Part shown: piece after piece, positions 15,998 through 23,842 of the stretch
Numbering within the stretch: the first letter of the stretch is position 1
Layout of the letters: every line of letters starts with the position of its first letter
NCBI RefSeq assembly: GCF_004337365.2
Contig: NZ_CP044016.1
Span: 3,949,507 to 4,013,506, forward strand
Reading direction: 5' to 3'
Origin: Rhizosphaericola mali
GTDB taxonomy: Bacteria; Bacteroidota; Bacteroidia; Chitinophagales; Chitinophagaceae
DNA: 64,000 nucleotides
Notes under the pieces: generated by a model
The model's database searches: none
The model's input: the letters and a program-made list of their open reading frames with translations, nothing else
Told to the model about the DNA's origin: nothing
Program-made: the position numbers and the translations under genes

Positions 15998-17545
15998 ATG
16001 AAATCAATAATATTTATAATTACACTTTTATTTTTTTATTATCCTTCAGAAGCGCAAAATGTAATCAATAGCGATTTTTATATTAACAGTGGAACTACTG
16101 TTTCTTGCATTGCGACAAACACCTATATAGGTCCGGATGCTAACTTAGTAGTAAATGGAACATTATCTATGTGGACTAATGAATTATGGATTAGTCCTGA
16201 ATTATCTTGTATCATAAGCGGAACTGGCGATCTAAACATAATGAATCCCAATGAATTTGGATTAAGTGAAACGACTACTCTTCTTGATGGCAACAATAAA
16301 AGTAACTATTTATCTATAGCCAAGCTAAGTATTCAAAATCCAAATGGAATTACACTATCAGATATTAGTGCCCCTATTTCAACATGGAATACCACATATA
16401 ATAATAGCACTCTAAATTTGAATAAAATTCTCTCTTTGGATGTAGATGGTGGCAATATTTATTTGGGGACTAGTGCTATTGGAGATTTGAAATTTAGTTC
16501 TTCTGGAACCATACAGGGCTACAGTTCGACGAGAAAAATTGTTACGAATAATAAGATTTTAAGTCATATAGTGAAGGATCAATCCTCATCAGGTACATTT
16601 ACCTATCCAATTGGTATCGCAAATGGAGACTATAATCCCGCAATTATCAATGGAGAAGGAACGTACAATGTAAGTTTAATTGATTATACACAAGATATAG
16701 GGTTGCCTGTTATCAATGTGCCAGACGAAGGAATAAATCGAACTTGGCATATTTTCGGAAATGAAAGTGCATCTTCTATTCAATTGACACATAATTCTAC
16801 TTATAATGGAAGTCGATATGTAGAAAACAAATCTTTTATAGTACAGTATGCAAATGGCATGACTGGCTATTGGACCTATCCTGGATTAGTTGATTATGTT
16901 TCTTCTGGAGTTAATATAAGTACTCATTGGGGAGTTCTTATGGCATCAACTAGCACAATGAACTCTAGTTTTTATAGTAAGTCTAGTGATGCGACAAGCC
17001 CCTTACCAGTTAGACTTCTCAATTTTAGTGGGACATTGAATACAAATAATATATCATTGAACTGGAGTACAGCTTCTGAGATCAATAACAAAGGGTTTTA
17101 TGTAGAGCGCAGTTCGAACGGTACTGATTTTCATTATCTTTCTTTTATAAATACTAAGGCGGTAAATGGAAATAGTGATAAGTTTATTAATTATGAGTAT
17201 ACGGATAACTATATTTTGGGGAATACTCTATATTATAGATTGAAACAAGTAGATTTTGATGGAAATATAGACTATAGTAACATTATTAGTTTATTAAACC
17301 CAAATCATCCTTCTTCTGTAAGAGTTTTTCCGAATCCCGCGTCTTCAACGATTAATGTATATAATACACATCCCGGATATAAAATACAGATCATTGATAT
17401 GGCTGGTAAAATTTTAAAAATTGAAAATTCTAATGAATATAGTCAAAAGATAGATGTTTCAAAACTTGCCTCTGGTATATATTATCTTAGAATTTTAGAT
17501 GAATCAGGAAAATCGTATTCAACAAATAAGTTTATTAAAAAATAA
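15998..17545 (+). CDS. T9SS type A sorting domain surface protein
   Basis: Secreted protein of 515 residues. The N-terminus has a signal peptide (MKSIIFIITLLFFYYPSEAQ). The middle (about 25-320) is a beta-rich, Asn/Ser/Thr/Gly-rich region with no recognised enzyme motif. Residues about 340-425 form a fibronectin-like domain (LPVRLLNFSGTL...LNWSTASEINNKGFYVERS...YYRLKQVDFDG). The last 75 residues are the type A sorting domain (VRVFPNPASSTINVYN ... IQIIDMAGKIL ... LASGIYYLRIL ... FIKK). It should cross the outer membrane through the type IX system and be anchored or released. The exact function is unknown. Confidence 0.88.
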   Translation: MKSIIFIITLLFFYYPSEAQNVINSDFYINSGTTVSCIATNTYIGPDANLVVNGTLSMWTNELWISPELSCIISGTGDLNIMNPNEFGLSETTTLLDGNNKSNYLSIAKLSIQNPNGITLSDISAPISTWNTTYNNSTLNLNKILSLDVDGGNIYLGTSAIGDLKFSSSGTIQGYSSTRKIVTNNKILSHIVKDQSSSGTFTYPIGIANGDYNPAIINGEGTYNVSLIDYTQDIGLPVINVPDEGINRTWHIFGNESASSIQLTHNSTYNGSRYVENKSFIVQYANGMTGYWTYPGLVDYVSSGVNISTHWGVLMASTSTMNSSFYSKSSDATSPLPVRLLNFSGTLNTNNISLNWSTASEINNKGFYVERSSNGTDFHYLSFINTKAVNGNSDKFINYEYTDNYILGNTLYYRLKQVDFDGNIDYSNIISLLNPNHPSSVRVFPNPASSTINVYNTHPGYKIQIIDMAGKILKIENSNEYSQKIDVSKLASGIYYLRILDESGKSYSTNKFIKK

Positions 17546-17548
17546 ATA

Positions 17549-17594
17549 TTTGCTTTGTATATCTATCTATATGATAAATAGAATACAAAGCAAA
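17549..17594 (+). terminator. Terminator of the T9SS cargo gene
   Basis: TTTGCTTTGTAT at 17549-17560 pairs perfectly with ATACAAAGCAAA at 17583-17594, directly after the stop codon at 17545. The 22-base loop is AT-rich. The sequence from 17595 to about 17890 shows no gene or further structure. Confidence 0.6.
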
Positions 17595-17890
17595 ATTTGA
17601 GGAAACTATAGTTCTGGTCAAATGATACACAAATTGCCCATTCTTGTATATATATTCTTTTTATTTCTTTATCCCATACTCGTCAATATTTCATAGGTGA
17701 TAGTTTTGATTTGAATGTTCCTATACTAGCAGATTTTTCCGAAAATTTATACTTGATCGTCTTCTTGTACATTTTCAATATCTGTAATATCTATCATCGC
17801 CATATAAATTATTTTCAATGATAGCCACTAGTTATTTGTTGATAATTATTACACTTGGAATGCTAATTATCATAATGTGACCTATATGTA

Positions 17891-18320
17891 TGGATAAAAG
17901 CTTCCCGTTTCCATTGAGGTTAAACCTGTTTTTACCTATTTTTGAAGCCGAAATACAACTATTAATTAAATAATTGATAGTTGTAAATACGTTTTTTTGA
18001 AAAAAACAATGATTATGATATGTATTGTCATATGCTGAGGAAGGTTTCTGTTATGAATCAGATTTTTATAACAGTACAATGAATATGCACCTTTTAATCT
18101 ACCAAAGCGAATGGCATACCTGTAATTGTCATTTTTCCCAATTTCACAAATTACATATCACTTGTTCCATCTGATATAATTTTACTTGGCTTAGATGCAT
18201 TGGTAGTAAAGACGGCTGCTCGTGTGAATAGTACCTATTTCTTGATGCAAGCGCTGTTATTTTGGATAAAAAAAGCCATGAAGACGCACAAGCATTTATC
18301 AAAAATTTGAATAAAAAGTA
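17891..18320 (+). pseudogene. Decayed, deleted copy of the folP/DUF1599/BT_3928 segment
   Basis: The sequence from 17891 to about 18115 aligns with 12365 to about 12610: the reversed folP 5' end, the intergenic region and the first 60 codons of DUF1599. Shared words include TGAGG-TAAAC, TTTTTACCTATTTTTGAAGCC (one base different) and TTTTTTTGAAAAAAACAAT. From about 18115 it aligns instead with the last 65 codons of the BT_3928 gene (13899-14087). It contains 46 identical bases (18206-18251 versus 13980-14025). The roughly 1.3 kb in between is deleted. The folP start ATG is changed, and frameshifts and stops break both other frames. Confidence 0.82.
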
Positions 18321-18323
18321 AGT

Positions 18324-20618
18324 TTACAATTTAGTTTCTATAATTTTCTCATAATGAATTGGAGTACCATCAGCCTTGATACCTTCAATAACAACTAGTA
18401 ATTTTTTAGCTAAAGCATTGTTATCGAAATGAATATCCATTATATTGTTGTCTTTGCTAAGAGTAATCCCAGGTTGCCAAAAAAGTGTCTTACGTCTATC
18501 TGAGACACTTTTTTCTTTGGCTACAGAAGATTGACCAAATGGAATATATGAGTTATAACCCAAAATCAATTGACCCCATTTATGCTTAAACCGTTCCTTT
18601 AAATTAGAGTCTGTATATTTTGCAGTGTAGATTAGAATTGTCTGAGGTTTGATACCTATTATCCTTATAAATCCTATTGTAGGTAATGATGTCATCATTC
18701 TAGCGGTCTCATAACTAATTTCCATTTCATCATAAAATATATGAGCATGTATATCAACATCTATCATCTTGCCTTTCAAAAAATCAACAATATTGTTATA
18801 CATATATCGCATAGGGTCTTTATCTACATCTATATCTTTAACTCTTAATCCAACATTATCAAATCGCCTTTTCATGGATTCCGTCATATAAATATCTTTC
18901 ACTGAATCTGCACGAGAACGCCATTGTCTTGTACTCACCGAAACATTTGGCAACATTTGGTGCCTTATATTTAAGGAATCTTTTTCCTCCTTATATAAAT
19001 TAAGTTGTGCACGCAACTTTATTGTGTTCAAACTTCTTTGATATTTATTCGGTATATTATTATTTTTCCCAAAAATTTCTATTTTATTTTCAATATATGG
19101 GGATCGTTCAAATCCATGTGTTATAAGAAGTGTATCAATATTAAAAGTTAAGTCATCCTGCCCACCAGCTAATCCAATGTAACAACTATCAAAAATGATA
19201 AAGCCACTGTCTTTAAAGTGCCCTAGATCATCAAGTGAAAGTTTTAAACTATTATATTCTCCTTCATTTCTGATTATCAGGCGAACCTCATTTGGTAGTT
19301 TTCGCTTGCTAAATACTTGTCCAGAAAGATGAAAATAAGAGGAATCAAATGTATTTACTTTGCGTCTAAACGAAAGGGGTGTACAAAGCATAATATTATC
19401 TATTGCATTAAGTGTGGATGGTTTATTAGTTTGAAGCAAACTATCTTCAATATTCCTTCCCAATAATAACCATCCCATAAAATTTCTATTTTTAGTTACA
19501 AATGCCATATCTCTGATCGAGATTGATATAATTGCTGGCATTGAATCACGATATATTATTTGCAAGTTTTTTGCTTGCGCATTTGGGATAGAATTATTCA
19601 CAATGTCTATTGGCGCAGGGTTGGTAATATTTGTATTTCCCGTAATGTAAACAGACCGAAATGCTAAAATCTCTCCTGATTCATCTGTTAGGCAAAGCTT
19701 CATTTCTCCACTTGGAAGATCAGAAAGATTAATTTTTATTCTTAAACTATCTTTTTTTTCCATATTAAATGAGGACTGAAACGCAGTATCCTTCCTCATG
19801 ATACCTTTCAAAAATAAATGCTTAATCAAAAGGTCTTTTGTTTTATGCAGCATTATTGTAATTGAGTCGACATAAACATCTGTCTTCATTGCAATACCAC
19901 TTTCCTTCACTGGATTGAGTTCTACATTTATGGAACTATCCATTGGTAGAGATAAATGATAGGATTTATTTTTTTGAGGTAGAAAAACAAAACTCCCATA
20001 ATTATCTGTTTTTGTTGAAATCTTTTTCAAGGTATCATTTGATCCTTCTATTAAATAGATTTCGGTTGGGTGTACGCCTTCTATGTAATAACCTACCCGA
20101 TTTTCCACACCTGCAATAAGATTTCCTCCTTCTGGAAATAGATCAAATTTGAATTGTGGTACAATTTGATAACCTAATATTGGGATATCTTCACGGAAGG
20201 AATGGCTGCTATCATTTTGAAGTATTTCATTTGTATATGCGACAATATGAAAACCATGTCCCTCATAATAATTAGGAACAACCCACTGTCCGGCCACAAC
20301 GCTGTTAACAATTGGGTAGATTTGATGTGCTAATAGTTTATCTTTTTCGTCGAACCAATCAACATAAAAATTTTTTGTGCTAATTGTGGGTAATCCATTT
20401 GTTAATGTAAATCCTTGAAAATGAACCGTGTCTCCAGTTGAATACATACTATTGTCAAATTGCATATAGATATTATCTTCCGAAGTATTGTAAGTGGTAT
20501 TAATATCAGAAATTACATTTTGACATTTACTACATAAGGGTAATATTTCAATTACCCCAATAAATATAATTAGGATTTTATACAGCTTTATATTGAATAA
20601 AATAGCAATTCTAATCAT
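18324..20618 (-). CDS. Large exported protein with MG2-like domain and vestigial plug-like region
   Basis: Protein of 764 residues, hypothetical. The N-terminus is hydrophobic (ILIIFIGVIEILPLCSKCQ) and looks like a signal or anchor. At about 45-130 there is the macroglobulin-MG2-like pattern IYMQFDNSMYSTGDTVHFQGFTL, common in Bacteroidota envelope proteins that begin 'vY.hfDk..Y..GDtiwFka'. Beta-sandwich repeats follow to about 480. Residues about 590-670 (PMRYMYNNIVDFLKGKMIDVDIH ... MTSLPTIGFIRII) resemble a degenerate TonB-receptor plug as found at the C-terminus of such proteins. No beta-barrel follows. It lies just beyond the folP-segment pseudogene. The function is unknown; an outer-membrane biogenesis or nutrient-binding role is possible. 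Confidence 0.6.
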   Translation of the reverse strand: MIRIAILFNIKLYKILIIFIGVIEILPLCSKCQNVISDINTTYNTSEDNIYMQFDNSMYSTGDTVHFQGFTLTNGLPTISTKNFYVDWFDEKDKLLAHQIYPIVNSVVAGQWVVPNYYEGHGFHIVAYTNEILQNDSSHSFREDIPILGYQIVPQFKFDLFPEGGNLIAGVENRVGYYIEGVHPTEIYLIEGSNDTLKKISTKTDNYGSFVFLPQKNKSYHLSLPMDSSINVELNPVKESGIAMKTDVYVDSITIMLHKTKDLLIKHLFLKGIMRKDTAFQSSFNMEKKDSLRIKINLSDLPSGEMKLCLTDESGEILAFRSVYITGNTNITNPAPIDIVNNSIPNAQAKNLQIIYRDSMPAIISISIRDMAFVTKNRNFMGWLLLGRNIEDSLLQTNKPSTLNAIDNIMLCTPLSFRRKVNTFDSSYFHLSGQVFSKRKLPNEVRLIIRNEGEYNSLKLSLDDLGHFKDSGFIIFDSCYIGLAGGQDDLTFNIDTLLITHGFERSPYIENKIEIFGKNNNIPNKYQRSLNTIKLRAQLNLYKEEKDSLNIRHQMLPNVSVSTRQWRSRADSVKDIYMTESMKRRFDNVGLRVKDIDVDKDPMRYMYNNIVDFLKGKMIDVDIHAHIFYDEMEISYETARMMTSLPTIGFIRIIGIKPQTILIYTAKYTDSNLKERFKHKWGQLILGYNSYIPFGQSSVAKEKSVSDRRKTLFWQPGITLSKDNNIMDIHFDNNALAKKLLVVIEGIKADGTPIHYEKIIETKL

Positions 20619-20813
20619 ACATTAGAAATATAAAACGTATGTTTTGTAGTTGTTGTAAATGTGATAATTCTAATGCCTATTATCATTTCAAATTAATCAA
20701 TTTCTTATGATTGATTTGGAAATTACATAATTTAAAAATTAAAATGCTTGAATTATTTAGGAAAATAGCACTACAAATACAATCTGCTAATATTGAACAA
20801 ACTATATATAAAT

Positions 20814-20851
20814 AAAAAACAATAGCAATTTAATAATTGCTATTGTTTTTT
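20814..20851 (-). terminator. Terminator downstream of glycyl-tRNA synthetase
   Basis: AATAGCAATT at 20821-20830 pairs with AATTGCTATT at 20835-20844 around a TAAT loop. It is flanked by A-run and T-run extensions that lengthen the stem, so it can work in either direction. It lies 35 bp past the glyQS stop. Confidence 0.65.
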
Positions 20852-20885
20852 TTAGATGTTTAATCCAACTTATAAAAATTTACTA

Positions 20886-22331
20886 TTATATAATTTCTGC
20901 CAAGATGATTTTTTTGATATCGGCAATAGCGATACGTTCCTGAGTCATAGAATCTCTGTGACGTATCGTAACCATATTATCCTCTTTTGTTTGATGATCG
21001 ATTGTAATACAGAAAGGCGTACCAATCGCATCTTGACGGCGATAACGTTTACCAATCGCATCTTTTTCTTCGTAATAACAGCGGAAAGATCTTTTACAAT
21101 CATCCAATATTCCTTTCGCAATTTCAGGCAAACCATCTTTTTTGGTTAATGGAAAAATGGCCAATTTGATGGGAGAGATTTTTGGAGAAATATGCAATAC
21201 AACTCTTGAATCTGTACTTCCGTCTTCTTTGTTGATCGTTTGTTCTTCGTATGCGTTGGATAAAATTGCCAAAAACATGCGATCCAAACCAATAGAAGTT
21301 TCGATTACATAAGGAATATAACTTTGATTAATTTCTGGATCGAAATACATCATTTTTTTTCCGCTAAATTCCTGATGACGCTTAAGGTCAAAGTCCGTAC
21401 GAGAGTGAATACCCTCTAATTCTTTGAAACCAAAGGAAAACTCATATTCAATATCTACCGCAGCATTCGCATAATGCGCCAATTTGATATGCGGAAGAAA
21501 ATGTTCTTTTTCAGCTGGAATACCCAAACTTTGATGCCAAGCCAATCTTTCTGTTTTCCATTTTTCAAACCATTCCAATTCTGTTCCAGGACGTACGAAA
21601 AATTGCATTTCCATTTGTTCGAACTCTCTCATTCTGAAAATGAATTGACGTGCAACGATTTCATTTCTGAAAGCTTTACCCGTCTGAGCGATACCAAATG
21701 GAATTTTCATACGTGCACTTTTTTGCACGTTCAAAAAATTTACAAAAATACCTTGAGCCGTTTCTGGTCTTAAATACAATGTGTTAGTGGCATCAGCAAC
21801 AGAACCGATTTCCGTTTTGAACATCAAATTGAACTGACGAATGTCTGTCCAATTTGTCGTACCGCTCACTTCACATTTGATATTATTGGTAACGATTAAG
21901 TCTTTTAAAGAAGCGAAATCCTCTTTTGCAAGCAATTGATTCATCTCTTCAACTAATTTGTCAGCTCTCTCTTTTTCTCCTTTTTCCGTCAATTTATCTG
22001 CAAACCCTTCTATTAGATGATCAACACGATAGCGCTTGTTACTGTCTTTATTGTCTATCATTGGATCACTGAAACTATCCACGTGACCACTCGCCTTCCA
22101 AGTCGTTGGATGCATAAATATGGCAGCATCCAAGCCGACAATATTGTCATGCATTTGCGTCATGGATTTCCACCAATAATCACGAATGTTCTTTTTTAAT
22201 TCAGAACCATAAGGACCATAATCATAAACAGCACTTAAACCATCATAAATTTCGCTACTTGGAAATACAAAACCATATTCCTTCGCATGAGATATTATCG
22301 TCTGAAATGTATTTTCTTGTTTTTTGCTCAT
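20886..22331 (-). CDS. glyQS: Glycine--tRNA ligase (single-chain, dimeric type)
   Basis: Class II aminoacyl-tRNA synthetase of 481 residues that charges tRNA-Gly; it is the alpha2 type, not the alpha2beta2 GlyQ/GlyS type. Motif 2 (RNEIVARQFIFRMREFEQMEMQFF) and motif 3 (ETSIGLDRMFLAIL) are clear, and the C-terminal anticodon domain begins near ISPIKLAIFPL. The length matches bacterial family members. A TAnnTTTG promoter element (22340-22347) sits directly upstream, giving an almost leaderless transcript. Confidence 0.96.
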   Translation of the reverse strand: MSKKQENTFQTIISHAKEYGFVFPSSEIYDGLSAVYDYGPYGSELKKNIRDYWWKSMTQMHDNIVGLDAAIFMHPTTWKASGHVDSFSDPMIDNKDSNKRYRVDHLIEGFADKLTEKGEKERADKLVEEMNQLLAKEDFASLKDLIVTNNIKCEVSGTTNWTDIRQFNLMFKTEIGSVADATNTLYLRPETAQGIFVNFLNVQKSARMKIPFGIAQTGKAFRNEIVARQFIFRMREFEQMEMQFFVRPGTELEWFEKWKTERLAWHQSLGIPAEKEHFLPHIKLAHYANAAVDIEYEFSFGFKELEGIHSRTDFDLKRHQEFSGKKMMYFDPEINQSYIPYVIETSIGLDRMFLAILSNAYEEQTINKEDGSTDSRVVLHISPKISPIKLAIFPLTKKDGLPEIAKGILDDCKRSFRCYYEEKDAIGKRYRRQDAIGTPFCITIDHQTKEDNMVTIRHRDSMTQERIAIADIKKIILAEII

Positions 22332-22339
22332 AGTGCGTA

Positions 22340-22347
22340 CAAAGATA
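22340..22347 (-). promoter_or_regulatory. glyQS promoter -7 element
   Basis: On the minus strand this reads TATCTTTG, matching TAnnTTTG. Transcription should start within a few bases of the ATG at 22331, so the mRNA would be nearly leaderless. Confidence 0.55.
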
Positions 22348-22405
22348 AACCACTAATAGAAAGAATATTAGTGGTTTAAAAAATTATTTCTGTTATTGTA
22401 TGCAA

Positions 22406-23632
22406 TTAATTCTGATGACTAGTATGGGCTTCAGATGCTGAATGCATTGGAGAACCATTTTCATTGAGGGTCAATGCATTATTTTTTTCGTACGTGGTCG
22501 TTTCCGCTTTGTCTTTTAATTTTAAAAAATACATATTTCTCTTCCTCAATGCAACTAATAATAAACCAACTGCCATAAATAATTGGAATAAAATGATCAA
22601 TGTTGCATTCATATCCATCATAGAAAAGACTACAGTTACAAAAACAAAAAACAAACTTGTTAATACTAAGGTAATGCAAATTTGATTTGCGTTCATTCCG
22701 CTATCTCCTAATATATGATGAATATGTCTCCTATCTGGCTTGAACGGAGAGGTTTTATGTATAATTCTAGTTGTAAAAACTCTAAATGTATCAAATACAG
22801 GAACCATAACCATTGCTAAAGCTAAAGCCAAATGCTCTTTTCCTGCATAATAAGATAAAGGAGTGCCATTTCGATGCAAATTTGTCTCTTCCACAATAGC
22901 AACAGACAAGATACAAATTAAGAAACCTAAAATCAAGGATCCTGTATCTCCCATAAAAATACGAGCTGGATTTTTATTGTATTTCAAAAATCCAAGGATC
23001 GCACCAGAAATTGTGAAAGATGCTAATGCATAACCTTGATCACCCATATAACCAAAATACACACCTAATAATAGTGTATCTGTCAAACAAAGGCTTCCAC
23101 ATAAACCATCTACTCCATCAATTAAATTGTAGGCATTAGTTACGAATGTTATTCCAATTGTTGTTAAAATAATACTCAACCAATTAGGTAAATCATGTAT
23201 ACCTAAAAATCCATGCAAATTACCAATTCTAATACCAGCAAAATAGACAACTAAAAATGAAGCAATAAATTGAGCAGCAAATTTACTTTTAGGAGAAATT
23301 GCCACCACATCATCTTTTAAACCCGTAACAAACAATAAAAATGATCCAGCAACAACGAAATTCCAATGTGGAAAAAAATTATCTAAATCAAATACAGATG
23401 TGACAAATATAATCGCAGAATACATTGCCAAGCCACCGAAACTCGGTGTAACTTTTTTATGTTTTTTTCTAAAATCAGGTTTATCAACCAATCGCTTTTT
23501 CAAGGCAACTAATAAAATCCCAGGAATTGCATAAACAACAATCATAAATGCACACAACATTGCCAGTAGGTAAACAAAAGAGTCACCTAATGGAACATTA
23601 AAAATATTTGTAAATAATAGATGGGTGTTCAT
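22406..23632 (-). CDS. WecA/TagO-like undecaprenyl-phosphate sugar-1-phosphate transferase
   Basis: Membrane enzyme of the MraY/WecA (glycosyltransferase 4) family of about 408 residues with roughly ten transmembrane helices. It transfers GlcNAc-1-phosphate or a related sugar phosphate to undecaprenyl phosphate, starting O-antigen or other glycans. Key motifs: KVTPSFGGLAMY, NAYNLIDGVDGLCG (Asp-rich, Mg-binding), FMGDTGSLILGF and DRRHIHHILGD, the HIHH motif typical of WecA/TagO rather than MraY. I chose the ATG at 23632; the frame extends 47 residues upstream with no conserved sequence. The C-terminal tail (about 375-408) is polar and His/Ser-rich. Confidence 0.88.
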   Translation of the reverse strand: MNTHLLFTNIFNVPLGDSFVYLLAMLCAFMIVVYAIPGILLVALKKRLVDKPDFRKKHKKVTPSFGGLAMYSAIIFVTSVFDLDNFFPHWNFVVAGSFLLFVTGLKDDVVAISPKSKFAAQFIASFLVVYFAGIRIGNLHGFLGIHDLPNWLSIILTTIGITFVTNAYNLIDGVDGLCGSLCLTDTLLLGVYFGYMGDQGYALASFTISGAILGFLKYNKNPARIFMGDTGSLILGFLICILSVAIVEETNLHRNGTPLSYYAGKEHLALALAMVMVPVFDTFRVFTTRIIHKTSPFKPDRRHIHHILGDSGMNANQICITLVLTSLFFVFVTVVFSMMDMNATLIILFQLFMAVGLLLVALRKRNMYFLKLKDKAETTTYEKNNALTLNENGSPMHSASEAHTSHQN

Positions 23633-23778
23633 ATTTTTTAAAGGGCAAAATAACAGATGATTATAATAATTAACATTCTTATTCGGGTCCTTTAATTTAT
23701 AACTGCAAATGCTAAATATTATTGTTAAATATTTTAAAATAGGTAAAAAATAACATGAAAATCTTTTATTCATTGATT

Positions 23779-23809
23779 TTGGTATCCTTTTTTGTTTAAA
23801 GTACTTTTG
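23779..23809 (+). promoter_or_regulatory. metG promoter
   Basis: A -33 TTG at 23779-23781 and a -7 TACTTTTG at 23802-23809 are separated by 20 bp, matching the Bacteroidota promoter. The predicted start near 23816 leaves a leader of about 27 nt before the ATG at 23843. Confidence 0.6.
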
Positions 23810-23842
23810 CCTATTCCTTTAATTTTCGATATTTGATTATAT

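Noticed and set aside
17595-17890. Possible small gene between the T9SS gene and the pseudogene
   Set aside because: No frame over 60 codons with a plausible start and composition; the sequence is AT-rich spacer.
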